22,156 nucleotides of DNA, from the NCBI GenBank assembly GCA_959020415.1, contig CAUERX010000023.1, forward strand, positions 1 through 22,156, in the 5' to 3' direction. The notes beneath the pieces were generated by a model. The model made no database searches. It was given only the letters and a program-made list of their open reading frames with translations, and was not told where the DNA came from. The translations under genes and the position numbers were made by a program. Positions 15,917 to 22,025 of this stretch are shown here, piece by piece (the first letter of the stretch is position 1; each line of letters starts with the position of its first letter). The DNA is from an uncultured bacterium. Lineage in GTDB: Bacteria > Bacillota_I > Bacilli_A > RF39 > UBA660.

Positions 15917-17290
15917 ATGTTAAAAACATTTGACTTTCAAAGAATACCAGTTGTTGATGTAGTAAATGAAATTTTAGTAGATGCAGCAAAGCGTGGAGCC
16001 AGTGATATTCACTTTGATCCATATGAAGAATATTTATTGGTTCGTATAAGAATTGATGGTGACTTATTAGATTATGCAGAAGTTCCTAATTCAGTTCGTG
16101 ACTATTTAGTTACGCGTATTAAGACTATTTCTAAAATGAATATCACCGAATCACGCCGTCCACAAGATGGGGCAATTAAAGCAACACTTAAAGGCGTGGA
16201 TTTAGACCTTCGTGTTTCCTCTCTTCCAGTAAGTAATGGTGAAAAGATTGTTATTCGTATCTTGGATTACTCGATGAGTATGGCTGGTATTGACGAATTA
16301 GGCTTTAGTGATGAAAATTATAAAAAAATGCTGGAGATGATATCAGTACCTAACGGTATTGTTTTGGTTACTGGGGCAACTGGTACAGGTAAATCAACTA
16401 CCGTTTACTCTATACTACAATTTTTGAATCGCTCAAACACAAATATTATTACGGTTGAGGATCCAATAGAAATGGACATTAAAGGAATAAATCAAGTTCA
16501 AGTTAATAGCCAAATTGGTTTAACTTTCGCATCAGCTTTGCGTTCTATTTTACGTCAAGACCCTAATATTATCATGATTGGAGAAATTCGTGATACTGAA
16601 ACTGCAAAAATTGCTGTTCGTGCTTCTATTACTGGGCACTTAGTATTATCTACTATCCATACAAACAATTCATTAAATACTATTGAGCGTTTAATTGATA
16701 TGGAAGTTCCTAAATACTTGCTTGCTTCGGCTTTAGAAGGTATTGTTTCACAAAAATTAGCGCGTAAATTATGTCCACACTGCCGTGTTAAAAGAAAAAC
16801 AACTGAATATGAAAAACAAATTTTTAAGGTCGTTACGGACCATGATGTTGATGAAGTGTATGACGTTGAAGGCTGCGAGGAATGTCATAATGGATATAGT
16901 GGACGTATCGCTATTCAAGAAGTACTTATTATTAACCAAGAAATTAGAGATGCTTTAAGTAATAATGTTGCTAAAGAAGAGCTAAGAGACATGGTATATG
17001 GCTCTAACGTTACTACTTTGCTTGAAGATGGACTTGATAAAGTTATTGCTGGACTAACGACTTTTAGTGAAATTATTAATTTAATTGAATTAGATGATGA
17101 CAGTAAAATAAATGATAATTTTGATTTAAAACAAGCTATTTCTCTAACTAAAGCAGCACATGCAGTTAAAGAAAAAGAACTTCAACAAAAGGAGTTCATG
17201 GGAACTCGTGAAGCTCACGATAAAGAAAATGCAGAAATTGAAAACTTAAATGTTGAAGGTTTAGAAGAAGAATCTTTAGAAGAACTCTAA
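15917..17290 (+). CDS. PilB/ComGA/GspE-type assembly ATPase
   Basis: Cytoplasmic hexameric ATPase that powers extension of a type IV pilus or competence pseudopilus. Numbering from ATG 15917 (457 residues), the N2 domain (1-130) has GASDIHFDPY, then Walker A GATGTGKST (153-161), Asp box ITVEDPIE, Walker B IIMIGEIRD (218-226), His box TGHLVLSTIHTN (239-250), and a zinc-binding Cys set (C286, C289, C320, C323). The N1 domain of PilB/GspE is absent, as in ComGA, but the acidic C-terminal tail from about residue 385 is an extension. A GTG at 15905 would sit directly on the AAGGAG site, so the ATG 11 bases after it is preferred. It ends in its own terminator and diverges from two pseudopilin genes. 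Confidence 0.92.
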   Translation: MLKTFDFQRIPVVDVVNEILVDAAKRGASDIHFDPYEEYLLVRIRIDGDLLDYAEVPNSVRDYLVTRIKTISKMNITESRRPQDGAIKATLKGVDLDLRVSSLPVSNGEKIVIRILDYSMSMAGIDELGFSDENYKKMLEMISVPNGIVLVTGATGTGKSTTVYSILQFLNRSNTNIITVEDPIEMDIKGINQVQVNSQIGLTFASALRSILRQDPNIIMIGEIRDTETAKIAVRASITGHLVLSTIHTNNSLNTIERLIDMEVPKYLLASALEGIVSQKLARKLCPHCRVKRKTTEYEKQIFKVVTDHDVDEVYDVEGCEECHNGYSGRIAIQEVLIINQEIRDALSNNVAKEELRDMVYGSNVTTLLEDGLDKVIAGLTTFSEIINLIELDDDSKINDNFDLKQAISLTKAAHAVKEKELQQKEFMGTREAHDKENAEIENLNVEGLEEESLEEL

Positions 17291-17300
17291 AGATTTTTTT
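17271..17300 (+). terminator. Terminator at the end of the PilB-type gene
   Basis: A perfect 10-bp stem (AATCTTTAGA with TCTAAAGATT), a 5-base loop and T7. The stop codon TAA lies in the right arm. Confidence 0.85.
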
Positions 17301-17383
17301 AATTGCCTACTTTCAGTTATAGTTCCGGCTTTATAATATTGTTTCCTTTTGGTGAATATTATAACAAATTATAAATGGATGTC

Positions 17384-17411
17384 AAAAAAACAAAGATTTT
17401 ATTCTTTGTTT
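17384..17411 (-). terminator. Terminator of the 145-residue gene
   Basis: On the minus strand AAACAAAGA pairs with TCTTTGTTT (9 bp), loop ATAAAA, followed by T. The gene's stop codon overlaps the left arm. Confidence 0.8.
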
Positions 17412-17847
17412 AAAGATAGGCTTTTAATTTTTTGATTTCATTTTCACCGAATGTTTGAAGTTCTTTTGCTAATTTAAGAATTTTTTTATCGGCTTGGTCT
17501 TTATAACTATCAATTAATTTGCTTAATTCAAGATTTCCCATAGTAAAACCTTCAATTAACATCTCAGCAATGGCGGAATCGCTATTATCCATAATTACTT
17601 CTCTTTTGATCCCCATTTTGGACATCATGTCAGCCATAACACCTTTCCCTTTAGGTTCAGTGTCGTTTTTCTTTAATAATTCTTTACTTTCTTTTACAAA
17701 TTTTTCATAGCCTTTTAATTCTTCACCAACTAGGTTTTTGATTTTATTATCTCTTTCTTTTAATTCATTTAGTAAATCTGTTAAAGTTTTAGTACCCATG
17801 TCAGCATTTTGATAGATACATTCTAATAATTCTAAATTTTCATCCAT
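17410..17847 (-). CDS. Helical protein of unknown function, 145 residues
   Basis: A charged, almost all-helical cytoplasmic protein without membrane segments or signal peptide. Heptad-like helices cover residues 1-60 and 88-145; a linker at about 60-75 (NDTEPKGKGVM) leads to a short methionine-rich stretch (MADMMSKMG). The pattern suggests a four-helix, ferritin-like or DUF2383-like bundle, but no metal-binding ExxH motif is evident, so I make no functional claim. AAGGATGAT precedes ATG. It lies directly downstream of tRNA-Glu, from which it is separated by a terminator, and has its own terminator. The length and good ribosome site make it a real gene. Confidence 0.8.
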   Translation of the reverse strand: MDENLELLECIYQNADMGTKTLTDLLNELKERDNKIKNLVGEELKGYEKFVKESKELLKKNDTEPKGKGVMADMMSKMGIKREVIMDNSDSAIAEMLIEGFTMGNLELSKLIDSYKDQADKKILKLAKELQTFGENEIKKLKAYL

Positions 17848-17906
17848 TTTATCATCCTTTCAATCTTATTATTGAATTTTATCAATATTTTATACATGGT
17901 TACATA

Positions 17907-17930
17907 GAAAAAAACTTCAAAAGAAGTTTT
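17907..17930 (-). terminator. Terminator after tRNA-Glu
   Basis: On the minus strand AAAACTTC pairs with GAAGTTTT (8 bp), loop TTTT, followed by T. It is 10 bases past the tRNA CCA end. Confidence 0.8.
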
Positions 17931-17940
17931 AGTAACATAT

Positions 17941-18017
17941 TGGTAGCCCGTACGGAATTCGAATCCGTGAATGCTGCCTTGAGAGGGCAGTGTGTTAAGC
18001 CACTTCACCAACGGGCC
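17941..18017 (-). tRNA. tRNA-Glu (anticodon CUC)
   Basis: A 77-base cloverleaf with encoded CCA. The acceptor GGCCCGT pairs with ACGGGCT (G1-U72 wobble). The anticodon stem CTGCC/GGCAG encloses CTCTCAA, giving anticodon CUC for GAG codons. The T loop is GTTCGAA-like (GATTCGAATTC). The overall sequence matches bacterial tRNA-Glu. CUC, rather than the usual UUC, is odd for an AT-rich genome. Confidence 0.9.
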
Positions 18018-18051
18018 GGGTAAAGCCAAATGATTAACATTTGACTTTATC

Positions 18052-18080
18052 ATTTTATCATATTATAGTTTAATGTTCAA
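18052..18080 (-). promoter_or_regulatory. Promoter of tRNA-Glu
   Basis: On the minus strand TTGAAC (18075-18080), a 17-base spacer and TAAAAT (18052-18057) lie about 35 bases before the tRNA. A 9-bp imperfect stem (AGTCAAATG with CATTTGGCT) sits in the leader between them. Confidence 0.45.
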
Positions 18081-18097
18081 GCGGCTATTAAAATTAT

Positions 18098-18544
18098 TTA
18101 CTTTGTTTTTGGTTTTTTACTCCCTGTTACTGTAAATTTATCATGGTTAGGTGATTGGAATTCTTCATTAACAAAATCGGATTTTTCCTCTGGTGTCATT
18201 TCTTTCCAAGTACTGACAAAATTAGAATCTAAAGATGGCTCATTAGCGGAAAAAGTAATATTTTCGTGTTCACGATTTATATCAGCTTGTATAATACCAG
18301 TGGATTCAGAAATTTCTTGGTTATTGTTTTCCTGGCGTTTTCCTGAAAAAATTGTATTTTTCAGGTTAAATAAAGAAGCTCCAGCGCCAACAAATGAAAT
18401 TCCTAAAACTGCACCAATGCCTTGATAACAATACATTAATGCTTGCGGGTTTTGCATTGTAAATAAAGCTAAAAAACTAATTACAGCAAGAGAGGCCGCG
18501 CCAATACACGAATTTAAAATAATAGAAAATTTAGTAGATTTCAT
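18098..18544 (-). CDS. Small two-helix membrane protein of unknown function
   Basis: 148 residues. Two hydrophobic segments, about 7-29 and 38-60 (glycine-rich, GIGAVLGISFVGAGASLF), are followed by a polar, disordered-looking C-terminal tail of about 85 residues that ends in SKKPKTK. The hairpin topology puts both ends on the same side; the positive loop after the second helix (KNTIFSGKRQ) suggests the tail is cytoplasmic. The WKEMTPEEKSDFVNEEF stretch is a likely amphipathic helix. GAGGAGGTG before ATG is a strong ribosome site, and a well-spaced promoter lies upstream. No family is recognised. Confidence 0.75.
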   Translation of the reverse strand: MKSTKFSIILNSCIGAASLAVISFLALFTMQNPQALMYCYQGIGAVLGISFVGAGASLFNLKNTIFSGKRQENNNQEISESTGIIQADINREHENITFSANEPSLDSNFVSTWKEMTPEEKSDFVNEEFQSPNHDKFTVTGSKKPKTK

Positions 18545-18574
18545 TATTTAGCACCTCCTCATTTAATAACGAAT

Positions 18575-18603
18575 ATGATAACAAGTTATAACGAAAAAGT
18601 CAA
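18575..18603 (-). promoter_or_regulatory. Promoter of the two-helix membrane protein gene
   Basis: On the minus strand TTGACT (18598-18603), a 17-base spacer and TATCAT (18575-18580). Confidence 0.55.
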
Positions 18604-18616
18604 TTTTTCAATAATA

Positions 18617-18640
18617 AAGATACATATCGATATGTATCTT
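18617..18640. repeat. Perfect 24-base palindrome
   Basis: A 12-base arm (AAGATACATATC) is followed directly by its exact reverse complement. It lies 13 bases upstream of the -35 box of the two-helix membrane protein gene and 118 bases past the stop of the helix-hairpin-helix gene. Flanking T runs are weak, so it could be an operator or a poor terminator. The rest of 18641-18758 holds no supported gene. Confidence 0.65.
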
Positions 18641-18758
18641 ATATTTTATTTATTTTCAATTCAAAATAGAATATCAAAACTTTTTTTCAGTATGATATTC
18701 ATAAGTGTTTGTATTTTTTTAACTAATCCATATAAAAATAGCGTTTTGTTTTTTAACT

Positions 18759-19025
18759 TTATTTTTCAGGATATTTTTTATCTTTCCAATACCACCACTT
18801 TAATTTTTTATCATCATATGTTTCGTTATCGGCATAATAAATAGCCATGCGAAAGACATAAAGTTGACATTTGTCTTCTTGATATCCTTTAAAGTTGCAG
18901 TCTTTTTGATATAGTTTTTCAGGATCTTTCCCTTTTAAATCTTCAACACTGGTTATACCAATATTAATTAAATCCTCTTTGGTGTTGGGCCCCACATTTG
19001 GTATTTTGATCAAATCAGTTCTCAT
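18759..19025 (-). CDS. Helix-hairpin-helix protein, Cdd1-like
   Basis: 88 residues. The N-terminal half (LIKIPNVGPNTKEDLINIGI, then TSVEDLKGKDPEKLYQ) is a helix-hairpin-helix fold that usually contacts DNA without sequence choice. The whole protein, including CQLYVFRMAIYYA and a Trp-rich WWYWKD tail, matches the short Cdd1/pathogenicity-locus family, whose role is not known. The two Cys near residues 43 and 53 are conserved-looking. AGGAGGTATAAG precedes ATG. It forms its own unit behind an extended -10 promoter, between tRNA-Met and the palindrome at 18617. No function can be assigned beyond likely nucleic-acid binding. Confidence 0.82.
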   Translation of the reverse strand: MRTDLIKIPNVGPNTKEDLINIGITSVEDLKGKDPEKLYQKDCNFKGYQEDKCQLYVFRMAIYYADNETYDDKKLKWWYWKDKKYPEK

Positions 19026-19051
19026 CTTATACCTCCTAATATGTTTTATAT

Positions 19052-19060
19052 ATTATAACA
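19052..19060 (-). promoter_or_regulatory. Extended -10 promoter of the helix-hairpin-helix gene
   Basis: On the minus strand TGTTATAAT (TATAAT at 19052-19057), 26 bases before the ATG. No clear -35. Confidence 0.4.
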
Positions 19061-19067
19061 TTTTGCC

Positions 19068-19097
19068 AAAAATAAAACTAGACGAAAATGTCTAGTT
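19068..19097 (-). terminator. Terminator after tRNA-Met
   Basis: On the minus strand AACTAGAC pairs with GTCTAGTT (8 bp), 6-base loop, followed by TTATTTTT. It overlaps the upstream side of the next gene's promoter region. Confidence 0.75.
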
Positions 19098-19107
19098 AAT
19101 AATAAAT

Positions 19108-19184
19108 TGGTAGCGAGAGGGGGATTCGAACCCTCGACCCTACGGGTATGAACCGTATGCTCTAGCCAACTGAGCTATCTCGCC
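19108..19184 (-). tRNA. tRNA-Met (anticodon CAU)
   Basis: A 77-base cloverleaf with encoded CCA. Acceptor GGCGAGA pairs with TCTCGCT (G1-U72). The anticodon stem TACGG/CCGTA encloses TTCATAC, anticodon CAU. D loop AGCTCAGTTGGCTAGAGC and T loop GGTTCGAATCC are standard. The paired acceptor end argues against initiator tRNA. It resembles elongator Met; a lysidine-modified tRNA-Ile2 also has CAU and cannot be fully excluded. Confidence 0.9.
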
Positions 19185-19202
19185 AAATAAATGACCGTAT
19201 TA

Positions 19203-19231
19203 ATTGTATCAAATTTGTAAAAAATTTACAA
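19203..19231 (-). promoter_or_regulatory. Promoter of tRNA-Met
   Basis: On the minus strand TTGTAA (19226-19231), a 17-base spacer and TACAAT (19203-19208). The -35 is the left arm of a 7-bp inverted repeat. Confidence 0.45.
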
Positions 19232-19317
19232 TACTTTTTTTGCTTTTTTATCACTCTCTTTTAGTTTACTAAATTATTAAATAAATATTCTTATGAATTG
19301 ACCATAATTTTCACTTT

Positions 19318-19354
19318 AATAGATAAAATTTTGAATATAGTTTTATCTATTTTT
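19318..19354 (+). terminator. Hairpin with T run ahead of the coat-protein pair
   Basis: An 11-bp stem (AATAGATAAAA with TTTTATCTATT) with a 12-base loop, followed by TTTT. No + gene lies upstream, so it would sit in the leader of the coat-like genes or end a short unseen transcript. The remaining sequence of 19232-19404 shows no gene. Confidence 0.4.
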
Positions 19355-19404
19355 GTATAAAATTTTTCTTTTATGCTCACTATAATTATGAAAGGAATGA
19401 TTAT

Positions 19405-19614
19405 ATGAACAAAGTACCTGATATGATTTCTGGTAAAGATTTAGATTATTTTAGTGATATGTTTAGCTGGAATTTCACAGCTAGTAAAGTAGCCAATGCA
19501 TTTAGTGAAAACGCTACTGATGAAGAAGTAAAAAGTAAACTACGCGAGGTCGCAATGATGCATTCAAATATCTGCAAACGTTTAGTAACTATTTTAGGAG
19601 GTCAAAATGAATAA
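19405..19614 (+). CDS. Small CotF-operon protein, spore-coat-like
   Basis: 69 residues, mostly helical (LDYFSDMFSWNFTASKVANAF and DEEVKSKLREVAMMHSNICKRLVTIL). It resembles the short ferritin-like helical proteins found beside CotF-family coat genes. AAAGGAATG precedes ATG. The next gene starts inside its last codons (8-base overlap), with the ribosome site TTAGGAGG in this gene, so the two are made together and probably act together. No signal peptide or membrane segment. Spore-coat function is inferred mainly from the partner. Confidence 0.7.
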   Translation: MNKVPDMISGKDLDYFSDMFSWNFTASKVANAFSENATDEEVKSKLREVAMMHSNICKRLVTILGGQNE

Positions 19615-19921
19615 TAAAATCCAAAATCCAAAAACAGAGGTGCCTGAAACAACGGCTTTAAATGATTGTGATTATTTAAACGAGGTGTTGGCTTGTGAAA
19701 AGAATATGTCAGTTAATATGACTATTGCTTTAAATGAGGCTAGCAATGACACTTTATATAATGAACTATTCCCTATCTTTAAAGAGATTAAGGAATGTCA
19801 AAGGGAATTATTTAATTTGGCTTTTAAAAAAGGATGGTATAGCTTAGAAAAAGCTGAAACTTTAAAAGTGTCACAAAAAATTAGTGAATTAAATCAAAAG
19901 ATGAGTCAATTAATAAATTAA
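19607..19921 (+). CDS. Spore coat protein, CotF family
   Basis: 104 residues. The Coat F-type helical domain covers about residues 18-92, with the family pattern DCDYLNEVLACEKNM, then ALNEASNDTLYNELFPIFKE, then QRELFNLAFKKGWYSLEKAE. CotF in Bacillus is a spore coat component. Relatives also occur in non-sporulating cells, so the presence does not prove sporulation. AGGAGGTCAAA precedes ATG and lies in the upstream gene. It ends in a strong two-way terminator. No SigmaK or SigmaG promoter could be identified with confidence. Confidence 0.83.
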   Translation: MNNKIQNPKTEVPETTALNDCDYLNEVLACEKNMSVNMTIALNEASNDTLYNELFPIFKEIKECQRELFNLAFKKGWYSLEKAETLKVSQKISELNQKMSQLIN

Positions 19922-19951
19922 AAAACTAGAAAGTTTTTTTCTAGTTTTTTT
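19920..19951. terminator. Two-way terminator between CotF-like and SDR genes
   Basis: A 13-bp A/T-rich stem (AAAAAACTAGAAA with TTTCTAGTTTTTT), loop of four, T runs both ways. It serves both converging genes, and the stop codon of each touches an arm. Confidence 0.85.
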
Positions 19952-20732
19952 ATCTTAGTAAACTATATAATCTAGCAAATATATTTTGAGTTATAGGAGC
20001 ACTATAGATAAATTTGGGATTTTCCTTTGTGATAGCTTTTTCGATCTTATTTACAATACTATTTAGTCTGCTTTTTTCAAATAAAAGCAGTAGAACATTT
20101 TCTGATTTTTTTATAAGGGCAATTTGATGATTAAAATAAGATTCTATAGTCATCCAATCATATTTTTTATCAAACATTAATTTATTAAATCCAGTATTAT
20201 ATAGACCGGGCTCAATTAGACAAATATCGATTTTGGCATCTAGTAACTTCACTTCGAGATTTAGGGCTTCTGTTAATTTTATAATACTGGCTTTAGTAGC
20301 GCAGTAAGAGCCTAAAAATGGTATTGGGATAATGCCAGCAAGTGAAGCCATCATTACTATTCTTCCCTTCCCCTTTTTTATCATGTTTTTTAATACAATT
20401 TGTACTACTTCAAAATTTGAAAAAACATTAGTTTCAAAGTTATTTCGAACCTTATCCATATCTATTTCGGCCACTGAACCACTTTCTCCAATGGCGGCAT
20501 TGCTGACTAAAATATCAATATCTAATTCTTCTAATTTTTCACGATCTTGTTTATATGTAATATCTAATTTAAAACATTCAACATTTTTGTTGTCTTTATA
20601 TTTTTTTTGGGTAATTTTTAGTTCACTTTCGGTATGAACAGTTATGTAAACAAAATAATCTTTCTCGATAATTTTATTAGCAACTTTATTTATAATACCA
20701 TTTCTAGCGCCTGTAAATAGAACTTTTTTCAT
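19950..20732 (-). CDS. Short-chain dehydrogenase/reductase
   Basis: NAD(P)-dependent oxidoreductase of the classical SDR fold, 260 residues. The cofactor loop is TGARNGI (7-13), with an Ile (I14) where a Gly is usual. D57 in LDIT is the adenine-ring contact. The NNAG motif reads SNAAIG (77-82). The catalytic set N102, S130, Y143 and K147 (YCATK) is complete. The C-terminal part after residue 185 (hydrophobic, LLLLFEKS) is longer and less typical, as in SDRs that act on lipids. The ribosome site AGGTGATATT precedes ATG. It is a single-gene unit. The substrate cannot be inferred. Confidence 0.88.
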   Translation of the reverse strand: MKKVLFTGARNGIINKVANKIIEKDYFVYITVHTESELKITQKKYKDNKNVECFKLDITYKQDREKLEELDIDILVSNAAIGESGSVAEIDMDKVRNNFETNVFSNFEVVQIVLKNMIKKGKGRIVMMASLAGIIPIPFLGSYCATKASIIKLTEALNLEVKLLDAKIDICLIEPGLYNTGFNKLMFDKKYDWMTIESYFNHQIALIKKSENVLLLLFEKSRLNSIVNKIEKAITKENPKFIYSAPITQNIFARLYSLLR

Positions 20733-20778
20733 AATATCACCTATTTTTATTATAGGAATTTGATAATTAATTATACTC

Positions 20779-20806
20779 TCAAAAAAAAGATTAAAATCTA
20801 ATCTTT
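20779..20806 (-). terminator. Terminator after the ASCH gene
   Basis: On the minus strand AAAGATTA pairs with TAATCTTT (8 bp), 5-base loop, followed by eight T in all. The stop codon TAG lies at the loop side of the left arm. Confidence 0.8.
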
Positions 20807-21181
20807 ATAATCATAGTCCCATAAATTTAATTTACCGTTTATTGGAATAGGTTCTATTTTTGTAGGGTTGGTTACTTTCCAAGCATATCCAGTTCGTCCA
20901 GATGATTGTCCATAAACTTTTTGATCTTTTGCAATTAACTCTTTTTCAAATGCACTAGTAACTAAAATGCAATCATCTAATGTTACTTTGCCAATTATTT
21001 TACCCGTTTCAAATGGAATGTCATATTCTTTAAATTTATCTTTAGCTAGATTATCAAAAGTTTTGGAAGCGTGGATTAGTAAATCACCGCGATATTTAGT
21101 TTGCCAGCTACGAAATTCAAAAGACTTATAACCATATATTATTAAAGACGCCCATGGCTGTTTAATTGATATTACTTTCAT
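20798..21181 (-). CDS. ASCH-domain protein
   Basis: 127 residues, a single ASCH (PUA-like, RNA-binding-type) domain. The signature ISIKQPWASLIIYGYKSFEFR (5-24, read with the following SW and YRG) and LLIHASK (34-40) are present, as are the later GKIIGKVTLDDC and YAWKVTNP strands. ASCH proteins of this type bind nucleic acids or modified nucleosides; some hydrolyse N4-acetylcytidine, but the short catalytic set of those enzymes is not established here. The ATG overlaps the TGA of the HAD gene (ATGA), so the two are translationally coupled; no separate ribosome site is clear. A role in nucleotide or RNA turnover with the HAD phosphatase is inference. Confidence 0.85.
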   Translation of the reverse strand: MKVISIKQPWASLIIYGYKSFEFRSWQTKYRGDLLIHASKTFDNLAKDKFKEYDIPFETGKIIGKVTLDDCILVTSAFEKELIAKDQKVYGQSSGRTGYAWKVTNPTKIEPIPINGKLNLWDYDYKD

Positions 21182-21855
21182 AACATTTCTACTAATTCTT
21201 TAATATCTTTAACTATGCCTTTACTTACATCTCTTAATTCCTTTGATGAATCTTCGACAGCAAATCCATTACATATTTGACACATTGGAATATCATTTTG
21301 ATTATCACCAATGGCGTAAACATCTTTATAATCATATTTTAATATATAGCAAATGTTTTTAAGCGCATTACCTTTATTGACACTTTGATCACCAATATTG
21401 AGCCAGCGGTCACTGATATAAGCACTTATTGCAGGATATTTATCTAATAGTTCTTTTAAAGTTTCCTTGCTTTTTTCACGATCAATTATTCTAGCAATAA
21501 TTGCATTTGTATGTGGCTCTGGTACATTGGAATATTTTGTCATAGTATCAATCAATGGGTTACCAACATACGGACATTTTTTTAAATAATCATATATTGG
21601 TTCAACAACTTCCTTGATAATATCTTTACGATAAATAACTTTAAAGTTTTCATCAAAAATAATACCACCATCATTGCAGATAATATATGACATTTGTAAC
21701 TCAGGATTTAAATCGGGCATTAGGCTATTAAGATTACGGCCTGTAGCTAAAATAAATTTATTCCCTCTTGCAATAAAATCGTTGATAGCATTAACATTTT
21801 CTTCATAATTTAAAGTAAATAATGTTTTGTCAAAATCTGCTATTAATATTTTCAT
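21178..21855 (-). CDS. Cof-type HAD-IIB phosphatase
   Basis: Mg-dependent phosphohydrolase, 225 residues. Motif I is DFDKTL, with nucleophile D7 and acid/base D9. Motif II is ATGR (T38). Motif III is K161 in NKGNALK. Motif IV is GDNQNDIPM (183-191). The type IIB cap lies between residues 80 and 155. All catalytic residues are in place. At 225 residues it is short for Cof proteins (usually about 270), with a reduced cap. Cof enzymes act on sugar phosphates, flavin or thiamine-related phosphates; the substrate is not predictable. GGTGATACT precedes ATG, and an extended -10 (TGATATAAT, 21871-21876) lies upstream. It overlaps the ASCH gene. Confidence 0.9.
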   Translation of the reverse strand: MKILIADFDKTLFTLNYEENVNAINDFIARGNKFILATGRNLNSLMPDLNPELQMSYIICNDGGIIFDENFKVIYRKDIIKEVVEPIYDYLKKCPYVGNPLIDTMTKYSNVPEPHTNAIIARIIDREKSKETLKELLDKYPAISAYISDRWLNIGDQSVNKGNALKNICYILKYDYKDVYAIGDNQNDIPMCQICNGFAVEDSSKELRDVSKGIVKDIKELVEML

Positions 21856-21870
21856 AGTATCACCATATTA

Positions 21871-21879
21871 ATTATATCA
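21871..21879 (-). promoter_or_regulatory. Extended -10 promoter of the HAD-ASCH operon
   Basis: On the minus strand TGATATAAT (TATAAT at 21871-21876). A TTGACA lies only 8 bases upstream, too close to act as its -35. Confidence 0.4.
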
Positions 21880-21895
21880 TGTTTTGTCAAAAATC

Positions 21896-21965
21896 AAAAA
21901 AAAAATATAACTAACACATTTATTTTGTAAATACGGTAAGAGACACAAAATTTAGTATTAGTTAT
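21896..21965 (-). terminator. Large terminator hairpin after the repeat protein
   Basis: On the minus strand ATAACTAATAC pairs with GTGTTAGTTAT (11 bp, one G-U) around an inner 7-bp stem (ATTTTGT with ACAAAAT), followed by T and, two bases later, ten T. It is 60 bases past the stop of the repeat gene. The size is more than a simple terminator needs. Confidence 0.75.
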
Positions 21966-22025
21966 ATAGAATTTTTATAAGCTCTAGTAGAACAACTACT
22001 TGTTTGTAATTGTTCTCGTTGGAAT

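Noticed and set aside
17832..18053. Open frame of 73 codons on - covering tRNA-Glu
   Set aside because: It runs through the tRNA and its terminator, and has no ribosome site.
18575..18844. Hydrophobic open frame of 89 codons on +
   Set aside because: No Shine-Dalgarno site; it covers a promoter, a palindrome and the end of the helix-hairpin-helix gene on the other strand.
21178..21180. TGA as tryptophan (genetic code 4)
   Set aside because: Tryptophan-rich proteins such as phosphoketolase use TGG and the genes are intact under the standard code.
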